From the NCBI GenBank assembly GCA_049999725.1, contig JBNGIS010015434.1:1-33859 (forward strand): DNA of 33,859 nt, in the 5' to 3' direction. This stretch comes from Haplomitrium mnioides. Its lineage: Eukaryota > Marchantiophyta > Haplomitriopsida > Calobryales. Shown piece by piece: positions 19,717-28,794 of this stretch (its first letter is position 1; each line of letters starts with the position of its first letter). The position numbers were made by a program, and so were the translations under genes. Under the pieces are notes generated by a model that searched no databases, was not told the DNA's origin, and saw only the letters and a list, made by a program, of their open reading frames with translations.

Positions 19717-21581
19717 GTTTGACCTATTCTCTATTTTGCAAGGAGTACATGTAAAAGAGGTAGATAAACTAGGAGTTCTGGTGAGTGCAGCTGTTGGGTT
19801 AGGGCTGCAATGTTGTGTACTATGTACAGATGTGTGATAGACCGAAGTTTGGTCGATCACGGACCCTGTACATGTTTATGTTTTATGCCTTAAGCGGAAA
19901 AATCAAATAATTGAAATGAAAACAAGAAATAATTGGACTAGCTGCGAGACTGACGGTATGAATCACCGAGAACTGAAATGAAAGAATGAAATGCTGCTAA
20001 TGAATGAAGAGATTGCCCTAGAAATGATCGTCTATGTCTTCTAATATGCCAATATCGTATCCCCCAGATATGCCCTATTGGTCTGCCTTGAGTTAAACCA
20101 AACCTAGCCTTCTATCGTCGTAGTGCCTTTCTACAAATCTGGTATTGTAAAAGAATAGAGTCGTCGCAAGTTGGCCAGATAAAGGTTGATCTCATGAGAT
20201 GGTAGGGTCAGAGTTCAGGTTGGTATGATTCTCTTGTAACAGGATGTGATCCAGAATCAACAATTGTATCCCTCGTGGGGAATGAGATCATTCAGTAGCA
20301 AAGAGAAAGAACCAGAATATAATCAATGGGATAGGTTGAGAAAGTTGAACTAGGAAGTGATGAAGAACAGAGTGAAAGAGCTTGAAGTGGCAAGATGCAG
20401 CGTCGCTCTTTTGCTGAGTGTTGATGTAGTCTCTATGTAGACGTCTGGGTCTTTGATGTTGCATAAACAGGTGGGTCAAACTTGTGTACAGGTTTGTGTA
20501 GCCTGTGTCTCACTGTTCCCTTGCTTGAATGTGCTCACCTCGGTGGTTGAGAAAGGACTTGTTCAGAAATGAAGCAAGCGTATACCGAAATGTGAGATCA
20601 GTTCTATGAAGGTAAGATGAAAGAGGTCCAAGAATCTCTGATGTCACAAAGAGATGGTGAAGAGATACAGTCTTGAGTTGTAAACATAGACGTTGGCAAT
20701 GCAGGTTAGCTTTGAGCATGCACAAGGTCGGCGAATCAGCAAAACGTGAGCCAAGTTGCTCAGGTATCATCGAGTAGATGAAGAACAACCAATAAGGAAG
20801 GGAAAAAGAAAGGGATGAATGATGAAGCCATGGACGGGAGTAAGGTCGTTAAGTGTAAACCAAAGTAGGAGGAAAGTCTCCAGTCGAGTGGTTGCAGGAT
20901 GTCACCCAAATGAGTGGTCGACAAAAAAGAAACAGAAATATAGTCCTCCAGGTAAGATGAGTACAAATGGAGTTGTCATCCACCAGGAGTAAGCATTACG
21001 CAGGGCCTAGCTAGTGAAGAGTCCGCTTGATTGAAGAGAAAAAAATGTCGAGCAGGAATGCAGGTGTCGGCGAGTCAACAAAAGATGAGTTGCGAACAAC
21101 AATAGAGAGACACGTCTTCGAGTAGGGTGAAGAAGAACCGCGAGCAAAAGCAAAAAGTGGGCCGTGAGCAGAAGCAGATGGCGAGCCGCAAGCAGAAGCA
21201 AATGGCAAGCCACGAGCAGATGTAAAGAGCGAGCCTCAAGCAGGAGCAAAGAGCGAACCATAAGCAGGACGAAGGAGCAAGCCGCAAGTAGAATGAAGGA
21301 GCTCTAGCCCGTATGGTGGTCGTGAAGGAAAAAAAAATATAGTGATCTTTTAGAAAAGAGAGGAATAGATAGAACATTCAAGTGAGGGGAAAAAAGGAAC
21401 GCTGCAGACCGACAATGTTAGAGCATTTTGCGAGGGGGAAAAAATGGACGGGAGGAAAAAAAAGAGTTTCTCGCACATAGGAGAGAAAGCTGTACGCTGG
21501 TGTTCTCTCAGGTGTTGGTGTACGTGGAGCGCATGCGGGAGCTAGAGAGAAAAAAAATAGAGTCTTTTTGTGCTGATAACG
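19717..21581 (-). other. Long leader of the large Copia
   Basis: About 1.87 kb separates the 5' LTR from gag. It has no Copia protein motif, although several pyrimidine-rich short frames occur on the - strand. The part near gag (19720-19900) matches 32230-32450 on the + strand, in the second copy of this family. Just after the LTR the sequence CGTTATCAGCAC (- strand) is the best primer-binding candidate. It is not a clean iMet site. Confidence 0.75.
21139..21306 (-). repeat. 24-bp tandem repeat in the Copia leader, 7 units
   Basis: Units start at 21139, 21163, 21187, 21211, 21235, 21259 and 21283 with no indels. The + strand consensus is near CGCAAGCAGAAGCAAATGGC plus RAGC. On the - strand each unit reads as eight residues, LLLAARHL-like, but no protein function is implied. 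The second family copy (around 30980-31030) has only an irregular version. Confidence 0.9.
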
Positions 21582-21704
21582 TGTTATCGCATAAGCACCG
21601 CACATACACACTAGAGCTTATGAGAGCGAGAGTAGAATAGAATGAATGAGTGAATGAATGAGTACAGCTCTTGATATAGGGTTATATACATAGTCCCTAT
21701 AACA
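21582..21704 (-). repeat. 5' LTR of the large Copia
   Basis: 123 bp, the partner of 13744-13866. On the - strand it starts TGTTATAGGGACTATG and ends TTATGCGATAACA, with ATGTATATAACC as a TATA-like site near the start. Confidence 0.95.
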
Positions 21705-21709
21705 AAAGA
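21705..21709. other. Target-site duplication, right copy (AAAGA)
   Basis: It matches 13739-13743 exactly. The 5-bp length fits Copia integration. Confidence 0.93.
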
Positions 21710-21762
21710 TAATGTAAGAAAACTAAACAAGATAAACTAAAAAAAATCAAAAAAGAACTTAC

Positions 21763-22320
21763 CAGATGTCGTGATGGACAACACAATAAACCTCCAAAAG
21801 AGCATTATCAATAATGCCAAATTGTTGCTAAGAATGGATTATTACAGATGAACAAAAAATCAGAAATCATGATTGCCGCAAAAGAGGAAACCATATCAAA
21901 AATGTCATCCCTAGTAAAGGGTTCGGAATCATCGTGCTTGTATTCTTTAGGGTTGTAACCGTAAGGAATGTCTGTGATTGCCAAAGTGAAACATCTAGGT
22001 TTCATGAATCCTTTCAACTAATAAGCATTTGCCTCCTTGTCGACTTGGTAAAATGCCACATTGCCTCCATGAACATAGGACATTGAATCCTCGTCTTCAT
22101 CTCAAAGAACTCCTTTAGTGAGAAGGGCAACAACCTCATTATGCTACCTTGATTTCCGCTCTCTACCTTTCTGGTAATGAAGTAGAAAAGCAAGAGGGTG
22201 GAATACAAGTGTCGGGGTCTGGTCTTGATTTTTTTAGGCTTCTTCAACCCCTGATCTTTTTTGCCCTTTAGCAGATGTCGTCAATTGTTTTTGGCAAGTT
22301 GTTGTTTAAAGGTTTTGTCC
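21763..22320 (-). pseudogene. Exon 3 of methyltransferase-like gene relic (DIPYG motif)
   Basis: The acceptor is a long T tract ending CATAG at 22321. The donor is CATCTG before GTAAGT at 21762. The exon opens DKTFKQQLAKNN, then a stop, then a lysine-rich piece (GLKKPKKIKTRPRHLYSTLL), then MRLLPFSLKEFFEMKTRIQ. After a frame slip it reads GGNVAFYQVDKEANAY and FTLAITDIPYGYNPKEYK (DIPYG at about 21958-21972), followed by SEPFTRDDIFDMVSSFAAI and, after another slip, FGIIDNALLEVYCVVHHDI. In beta-class amino-methyltransferases the catalytic (D/N)PPY motif lies N-terminal to the SAM motif, and that is the order here. DIPYG differs from the DPPW of eukaryotic MT-A70 proteins. Stops and slips mean it is not functional. 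Confidence 0.6.
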
Positions 22321-22857
22321 CTATGCACATAGAAAAAACAAAAAAAATTAGAGGAGACAAAAAAAAAACGTAGACTTTAAAGAGGAAGAGTATGCAAGCA
22401 ACGAACTTCAAGTCAGTCTTAGCATGGATTTGAGAGTCCATGCTAGTATGGACATTGAAGTCCATGCATGCATGGACATCAAAGTCCAAGCATTTGGACA
22501 TTGAAGTCCGAGCGTTTGAACATCGAAGTCCATATGCACATGAATATTGAAGTCCACGCACTTGGACATTAAAGTCCATGCGCGCATGGACTTGAGAATT
22601 CAAGCAAGCATGGTTTTTGATGTCCATAAGCGCATGGACTTGAGAGTCCCAACACTTATGGATTTGCTAATGGATCAAGTTTATGCTAGCATTGGTTTCA
22701 ATGTCCAGGCGCAACGACTTGAAATTGAAGATGCACTTGGACTAGAGAGTCCATGAGCGCATGGACTCATAATCATTTTTTTTCCAGCAAAAGTCATTTT
22801 ACAAAAAATTCAATGTAGCTCTAGAAAACAAAATATAGAATGGAAAAACAAACTTAC
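22321..22857 (-). other. Intron 2 of the methyltransferase-like relic
   Basis: 537 bp with donor TTTTG before GTAAGT and acceptor TTTTTTGTTTTTTCTATGTG followed by CATAG. Most of it is the 24-bp palindromic minisatellite. Confidence 0.6.
22436..22772 (+). repeat. 24-bp minisatellite, about 14 units, palindromic-core type
   Basis: GTCCA-type anchors lie at 22436, 22460, 22484, 22506, 22528, 22552, 22574, 22598, 22622, 22646, ..., 22703 and 22749, giving steps of 22-24 bp. The consensus is GTCCATGCGCGCATGGACAT plus TGAA. The unit at 22574-22591 is a perfect 18-bp palindrome, GTCCATGCGCGCATGGAC. It is wholly inside intron 2 of the gene relic. Confidence 0.93.
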
Positions 22858-24316
22858 CAAAAGCTTCTCAAAACTAGAGTAAAATAAAGACATCTTTGAC
22901 TCTTTAGTGTGGAGAGGGTACTCCTCTCTTGCTTCCTATTAGGAGCTATAATAGACTTTGGAGCAAAAAGACTCAACCATGAATGCTAAAACTATATGTT
23001 TCTAGTTTCCGAGACATTTTTTCAATTGAAAGCTCTCCGATTTACACGTGTTTCAAAAGAAAAATTTTAACTTCGTTTGGGAGACCCTAAAAGTACCTCC
23101 ACAGTGTCCACTTCATGTCCTCAATTCTTATCAATCCTTTGGCCTTAGGCTTCTGGCTGTTCACTATATTTTTCTCCCACATAGAAAAAATGCTCTGTTG
23201 TAAATCCTAGAGCTCACCACTTTGAAATGCCAGCTGGAACCAATTATCTTAAGAAGTGACTGAATCTCAAGAGTCAACTTTGGCTTGATCTTCAAGGTCT
23301 CCAACACCAAATCTCTTTGTAATTTCTAGTATGAAACCATCCCACTCTCGATGAACCTTTGACGCTAATATTCGACCTTATGAATCGATGTCATTTCCAA
23401 TCTGTACCTTTGCTCGTAATTGCTATCTATTGCAAATATGTGAGCTTCTATTTGTGTCAAGCCCACGTACACATAACAATTGCAAAATGACAACATTGGA
23501 TTCTTTGCTTCATATTTTGTGATTAAAAACTGCCTTGCAACAATATTGTGATGGCTTTTTGCAATCTCGTACCGATACTTGTCAAGGTTCCTGAGATCAA
23601 ACTCTAACTTATCCTTCAACTCGCACTTTGGGTCAATGAAAACAATAAAAAACTATGCTCATACCTATTGGTGAGCATTCTCTGTGCCAAAAGCTCAACA
23701 AAGTCCTCTATCAACCTCCTAATCTAGGATGGTCCCCAATTTGTCCATTCCAAGTTTTGGAAGGTTTCAATTCTCCAACCGAGTTGTAATAATTTCCTTC
23801 TAGACTCTACATCACTGGATTGCAAACTCATTGATTTTTTTTTCTTCCTCAAACACTGCCAGAGGGTCCACCTGCCAATATTCTTGAAAGGTTTGCATCC
23901 CCTTCTACGATTGCCTTTTTGATCTTAACATTGGAGCCTGAGCTGGCTTTGGCTCTCCTTCCTTGAGCTACTTGGTGTTGAAAACGAAAGAGCCAAAGAA
24001 GATGACCTTGTTGAAGAGTGGGAGGGGGCTGGCTCCTCCTCAATAATGGGTGCTGGAATAGGCTTCTTCTTTAGGACGATATGTTTTGTCTTTTTTGAGC
24101 CTTTGTTGGCTCCATCACCTTTCTCTATTTTGTAGCTTATGGTTCTATTGATGTTGCTGACATAGTTGCCACACTTGGATGTGACACTAGTTGTTGAATA
24201 TGGACTCCTTACTTTGGGTTCAGTAGCTTGATGCTAATGGCCAGCTTGATGAAGTCTCTCTCGACACTCTTCACGTCAGTGTAGGCATAAATAAACTCCG
24301 TCACGTATTGAGTAAA
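22858..24316 (-). pseudogene. Exon 2 of methyltransferase-like gene relic (ParB-like segment)
   Basis: The acceptor ATTTTTGTTTTTAG lies at 24317-24330 and the donor at 22857. Joined to exon 1 at phase 0, the frame continues as FTQYVTEFIYAYTDVKSVER and DFIKLAISIKLLNPK. A charged, Ser/Pro-rich linker follows in another frame (KKTKHIVLKKKPIPAPIIEE, about 24150-24030), then SNVKIKKAIVEGDANLSRIL. About 23620-23365 holds the most conserved-looking part: FDLRNLDKYRYEIAKSHHNI, then CYVYVGLTQIEAHIFAIDSN and YEQRYRLEMTSIHKVEY. The LT..EA...A...N pattern is typical of ParB-like domains, which are often fused N-terminal to DNA methyltransferases in bacteria and phages. The family call is an inference from motif pattern and order. 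Several stops and frame slips are present. Confidence 0.5.
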
Positions 24317-24439
24317 CTAAAAACAAAAATAAAAAAACAATCAAACATGCTACAAAAAAAATCTCAATATGTTTATTAGGAATTTAAACTTCTAAACCTA
24401 TAATCTAAGCTAAGAAAGGAGCTGCCATCCAATCTTGAG

Positions 24440-24486
24440 AAGGGACTCCGAGTCCATGCGCGCATAGACTTGGGAGTCTAGGCGAG
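24440..24486 (+). repeat. Left half of a 24-bp minisatellite split by an insertion
   Basis: About two units (GAGTCCATGCGCGCATAGAC with TTGG, then GAGTCTAGGCGAG) stop at 24486, where a TGTTAGGG end begins. The broken unit is completed by CATGGACTCAA at 28162. Rejoined, GAGTCTAGGCGAGCATGGAC plus TCAA is exactly 24 bp. Confidence 0.85.
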
Positions 24487-24784
24487 TGTTAGGGTCCAGA
24501 ATGGAAGTTAAAGACGCACGCAAGGAGAGGCAAAGGAGGAAGAAATCAAGAAAAATGGAAGAAAGCAAGCAAGAAAATGGCAGAAATGGCAAACAACAGA
24601 CACTGTCCAAACAGAAGGATGAAAGAATTTTAAAGATTCAATCAAAAAACTTTTTTAGGATTTAGTAAAAAAAGTTTTTTATTATATTTAAAATAGAAAA
24701 GCTTTTTTAGGATTTAGAAATATGACCGTAGAAATAACACAAGCCTTTGAAAATTACAAGTACCAATCAGGTCGAGAAACGGAT

Positions 24785-24815
24785 CAACAACAACAAAAAC
24801 AACAACAACAACAGT
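24785..24815 (+). repeat. (CAA)n microsatellite
   Basis: An interrupted CAA/AAC run near the left end of the TG...CA element. It gives a poly-Gln stretch in a short incidental frame. Confidence 0.8.
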
Positions 24816-25118
24816 TTGAACAGCCCAAATGGAGGAAAAGGGAGAGACATTGCTTGAACAGGAAGAAAAGAAAGAAAAGACGCCAAGTATACATGAGGTT
24901 TATGTGTGTGTAAACGTTTTGTGAAAGTAGATGTGTATGTGTTTTGTGTTTTTTGTGAGATTTTAAAAAAGTTATTTGGGTTAAGAAAATAATAGTAAAA
25001 TATTAATTAACTAAGACTAAACCTAAGCTACTAGCCAAGCCCAAAGGACAAGGTGGATAAAAGGAAGAGATAAGATCATTTTGATCCCAAGGTGTACCTT
25101 GAGAGAAAATTGCGTGTG

Positions 25119-25440
25119 TTGATGGTTAAGGCCTTGAGAAAAAAGAAAGAAAGGAATTTGATGGTTAAGGCTTTGAGAAAAAGAAAGAAAGGACTTTGAT
25201 GGTTAAGGCCTTGAGAAAAAAGAAAGAAAGGATTTTGATGGTTAAGGCATTGAGAAAAAAGAAAGAAAGGATTTTGATGGTTAAGGCCTTGAGAAAAAAG
25301 AAAGAAAGAATTTGATGGTTAAGGCCTCGAGAAAAAAAAAAGAAAGGAATTTGATGGTTAAGGCCTTGAGAAAAAGAAAGAAAGGATTTTGATGGTTAAG
25401 GCCTTGAGAAAAGAAAGAAAAGACATTGGTGGTTAGGGTC
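25119..25440 (+). repeat. 38-bp minisatellite, 9 units, homopurine tracts
   Basis: GATGGTTAAGG starts units at 25121, 25160, 25198, 25237, 25276, 25314, 25353 and 25391, with a final GGTGGTTAGGG at 25428. The period is 37-39 bp. The unit is TTGATGGTTAAGGCCTTGAG followed by A-rich AAAAAAGAAAGAAAGGA. Units are far more alike than in the palindromic arrays, so the array is young or recently homogenised. The length changes are in the A/G tract. Confidence 0.95.
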
Positions 25441-28156
25441 TTAAAAAAAGAAAAGAGAAAAGGAGTTGGCCCGTGTGGGGTTTTAGGGTGTCATTAAAGA
25501 AAGAAGAGGGGGCTCATTTTCCCTCTCTCTCTCCTCTCTCTTCTTGGGGCTTCTTGGGCGCCACACAGCTAGGGTCTTGGAGGTGCGGCGCCGGGGATGA
25601 AAAGAAAGAAAAATGAGTTGTTGTTAAAAAAAAAAGGCTGCTGGAGGGTTTCCATACAAGAAACGATGGGTTTTGGCTGTCATATATGGAGAGGAGGAAG
25701 GTGCATTGGAGAGGCGGGAATGAAGAAATGATCTGTGAACAGTAACATCCATGGAGGAGAAGTCAAAGTATTTATTTAGTTGTAAAGGAAAGAACAACGA
25801 CGTGGTCAAAACATGGAATTGATCTAAGTATAAACGATCCTTTGCTAGACGCAGTGAGGCAAGCTCAGGTTCATGAGAAAATCTCTGACATGAACGTCGA
25901 ATGGAAGAAAAGAATCGACATGATCTGGTGTACTTTGGTTGAAACCGTGTGAGGAAGAGCGTCAAAGAGATGGACTAGGCATTATGGACCTGAGTCGAAA
26001 GAGGTGGTGATCGGGTGCAAAATATGGAGTGTAAAATGCTCCTCAAGCTTGTGAGTGAATGTGGAGCTCCATGAGACATCGATTGAGCAAGAAGCTAGCA
26101 AGATCAAGGCTCATCAAATGATTTTGCTCCTCGGGTCCTTATGATCAAAGAGAACTTGGCATAACAAGGCTTGCTAGTAGGAGACATTTTTCAATTACAG
26201 CTATCCAGAGGAAGCAGAGTCAGACATCGCTGGATGGCGTGAAGTGTCCGAAAAAATACAACAGTCAAACTGCGCCTTTTTGTTCGAATGCGGATGTGCA
26301 AATGTGCTCGAAGAGTTGTTGTTGTGTCGCAGTGCAGCAGGTAGCTGACAACCCTTCCCTCAGAGTGCAAGGATGGAGTATTCAGCTTCAACAGTATGGA
26401 CCTATCCAGGAGCAAAACAACTTGGTATTGAGGGAATATGAGCTGAATTGGTGTTGAGGGATCTGAAAGCAGTTGATGCAAAAAAGGCTAACGCTAGTCT
26501 ACACAGATCTACCCACCGATATTGAATGGCCTCGACATCGGTTGAAGTGAACCTTGGCGTCAGCTTCCCAGTCAATGAAAAGAGAACCTAGTGTTGCATA
26601 AGTGGAATTGGAAAAATAACTTCCTCAGTTCAAGTAGAAAGAACCCAATCAAACAGCCCTATGGAGGAGATCCCAAAGTGGCACAACCTTGAGACTCTAG
26701 GTGGAGGTAGTGCTATGTTGTGTGGAAGGAGCACCAAGATGCCGCAGGAAACAAACAAGACAAGGCAACGGAAGTAAGGCGAGAGCACATACCTTTTCTG
26801 GTGCATCTAGTTGTGCGCACTTGTTCACACAACCATGTTGTGTGTCGAAGCATACTAGAAGTTATGTTGGATGAAGGAGGTGAGCATGGGAGCTCAGAGC
26901 AGTCTCGGAAGGAAGGTAACTGAAGTCGAATGTCCCTTTTCACCTTGAGCCATTCAAATTTGAACTTTACTGTTGGAGACAGACGGTGGATTCAACGGTG
27001 GTGCAAAGCGATTTAAAGTGGTTGAACACAAAACAAATAGGAGAAAAAAGAAAGTGATAGGGAAGTGAAGCCATTGGATGAGGAAGGAATGCAAGGACAG
27101 ATAGTAGAGTTGGGTGAGAAAATAAATCAAGGGTGTTCTGAAAGGTTGGGTTTGGAATAAGTGAGGAGCAGATGAGTGTAGAAGGCTACTGTACACATGG
27201 AAAGGTGATGGAGGGTACAAAAGGAAGGAACAACACGACTGTAGGACCTAGGTCAGAAGTAGCTGGAGTGCTAGAAATGGAGGTAGAGAGGTGAATGGAA
27301 GCTGGAAGAGAGTAACTACAGAGTTAGGATGAGGATGAGACCTAATTCAGAGAAAGGGGATGGCTGTAGCGAGGTTGAAGAATCCTGAAGTTCAGTGTTA
27401 GGGACAAAGTCTTTCCACGAGTGATCTTTGGCTCACGACTGCACGACTACTACCCAAGGCTTGGTTCATGTGGCTGGTAGCTAAGGTAAAGAAAACATTG
27501 GAAAAACATTTATGTGAGTGTTGTGTGTTTGTATGTGAGTGTAGAGTTTTGTTTTACTCGACTATGTTTGGTTCAAGTGTTGGGTAAGTTGAGTGGTGTT
27601 TAGTATAGTTCATGCGGTGGGTATGTACGTCTTGTGTTAGATCACTCATTGGAGTTTAGGGAAGGTTGTTATAGCATTGGAGTGCATGCTTGTGTACGCT
27701 AGAACCCAAGGAGGGTTAAGATTGGAAGTTTGTTTGTATTGGTACCGTGGGTTTTTCCATTGAGTAAAGTGCTATTTCACGTTATGTGTATGTGTATGAG
27801 CTCTCGCACATATGTAAATGATACGTTCTTCCAAGTTATAACATATAAAATCAGACGCTATTGCTTTATTTCATTTCTGCTATGTGCTCTATCTCTTGAA
27901 CCAAAGACCAACCAGCAAGCCAAAAGTCGTGTGCAGGTCCTTAGCCGATCCTGAAGGGAGAAGCACCCTCACGATCCCTTGAGTTCTGGTGGACATCACT
28001 ACCACCACGACAAGTGTAACCCTAGGTAGCCTAATCAGCGAGAGTCCTTATCTATTCCAACCCTGTAATTTGTATGTAGAAGTTAGGCTTTATACCACAA
28101 CAGTGACCAAACAAGTAGGGCTCCTCCTCCTATGCCCTATACTTCAAGCCCTAACA

Positions 28157-28385
28157 GTGAGCATGGACTCAAGAGCCCATACAAGCATAGAATCCGAGTC
28201 CAAGCGCGCATGGACTAGAAAGTCTATGTGCTCATAGACTCCCGAGCTCCTGCGTGCAAGGACTCCCGAGCTTAGGCTTGTATGGACTCCAAAGTCCCTG
28301 CAAGCATGGTCTCAGAGCTCTTGGACGCATTATCTCAGAACTCCAAGGGCAAAGGGGTTCCCAAGTCCATGCGCGCATGGAGTTC
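28157..28385 (+). repeat. 24-bp minisatellite, right half, about 9 units
   Basis: Anchors (GAGCCC, GAGTCC, AAGTCT, GAGCTC and similar) lie at 28173, 28196, 28220, 28244, 28268, 28292, 28315, 28339 and 28363. Spacing is 23-24 bp. The last unit has the core GTCCATGCGCGCATGGAG. It continues the array at 24440-24486, so the ancestral array had about 11-12 units in intron 1 of the gene relic. Confidence 0.9.
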
Positions 28386-28434
28386 TGAATTAGTGCAAAA
28401 AGAAAACAAATGAAAAATAGTTTTCATATCTTAC

Positions 28435-28794
28435 CTTGATGTCGTCCTTAGCCGACTGTAGATGCTTGGTGAAGATGTCCCTCTGGTTCGTCTCCGTAAA
28501 GCAAAATGTTTTGCAAAAGGCATTATATTGGGTAATGCTATCTGGTGACTGCACAAGCAGCCCTCTCTATAATCATGGTTATTTGGACCAAAATGGCCAG
28601 GTTATATTTTTCACCTTCACTAGCAAAAAGGTAAAGGTGTTGATCAATGTCTTTTATGGTTTCACAACTAAGTAGCTATTCCCAATCTAATTTTACTGGC
28701 TCTATAACCTTCCAAACATCCAAATACCTTTAAGGCTTTAGTTGAGCTAGTTCGAGAACATTGACTTGTGATGCTGTTTTCGCGAAAGTAAGAA
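28435..28794 (-). pseudogene. Exon 1 (first visible) of methyltransferase-like gene relic
   Basis: The acceptor CCTCAAATTCCATTAG lies at 28795-28810 and the donor ATCAAG before GTAAGA at 28434. The main frame reads KTASQVNVLELAQLKP, a stop, RYLDVWKVIEPVKLDWE, a stop, LLSCETIKDIDQHLYLFASE and LAILVQITMIIERAACAV. After a frame slip it reads SPDSITQYNAFCKTFCFTE, then RDIFTKHLQSAKDDIK up to the donor. Phase-0 joining to exon 2 keeps the frame open, the best evidence that these blocks were spliced together. I recognise no domain. By analogy it would be the N-terminal part. An acceptor at its 5' edge implies at least one further exon, not identified. Confidence 0.5.

Larger units (their letters stand above)
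13744..21704 (-). mobile_element. Full-length decayed Copia retrotransposon, 7,961 bp, 123-bp LTRs
   Basis: It is bounded by two 123-bp LTRs (13744-13866 and 21582-21704) with ends TGTTAT...ATAACA and by a perfect 5-bp target duplication AAAGA (13739-13743 and 21705-21709). By hand count the LTRs differ at 13 of 123 positions (about 89% identical), so the insertion is old. On the - strand the order is LTR, ~1.9-kb leader, gag, protease, integrase, RT, RNase H, purine tract, LTR. The LTRs are very short and the leader unusually long. It sits in a 62-nt intron of the methyltransferase-like relic, in the same orientation. Confidence 0.95.
24487..28156. mobile_element. 3,670-bp TG...CA element in a minisatellite; possible large solo LTR
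   Basis: The ends are inverted TGTTAGGG (24487) and CCCTAACA (28156). The flanks GCGAG (24482-24486) and GTGAG (28157-28161) form a 5-bp target duplication with one mismatch. Removing the element restores a 24-bp minisatellite unit exactly, which fixes the boundaries well. No retroviral protein, PBS or internal pair of LTRs was found. The TGTTAGGG at 27396 is followed by unrelated sequence. A solo LTR of about 3.7 kb would explain all this. A non-autonomous element of another class with an 8-bp TIR is the alternative. Apart from the 38-bp array and CAA repeats, the interior (25440-28156) shows nothing I recognise. Confidence 0.6.

Noticed and set aside
21007-21377. Leu-rich membrane-like proteins on the - strand
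   Set aside because: They come from the 24-bp repeat and pyrimidine-rich Copia leader, and three frames overlap with similar composition.
21763-22320. Bacterial contamination carrying a DNA methyltransferase
   Set aside because: The blocks have plant-like splice sites, lie between plant retroelements with a target duplication in the intron, and have the AT-rich base use of the surroundings.
21763-22320. MT-A70/METTL-type RNA or DNA methyltransferase
   Set aside because: That family carries DPPW. Here the motif is DIPYG and the flanking pattern differs.
22436-22772. CRISPR-like look of regularly spaced repeats
   Set aside because: The units are contiguous 24-bp tandem repeats with no unique spacers, and the context is plant nuclear DNA. 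They are minisatellites.
26191-26943. Paired + and - open frames in the TG...CA element
   Set aside because: Short, overlapping on both strands, and without family motifs. Read as chance frames in moderately GC-richer sequence.
27396-28156. 761-bp 3' LTR of the TG...CA element starting at TGTTAGGG (27396)
   Set aside because: The sequence after 24487 does not resemble that after 27396, and no CCCTAACA end occurs near 25250. A two-LTR model is not supported.
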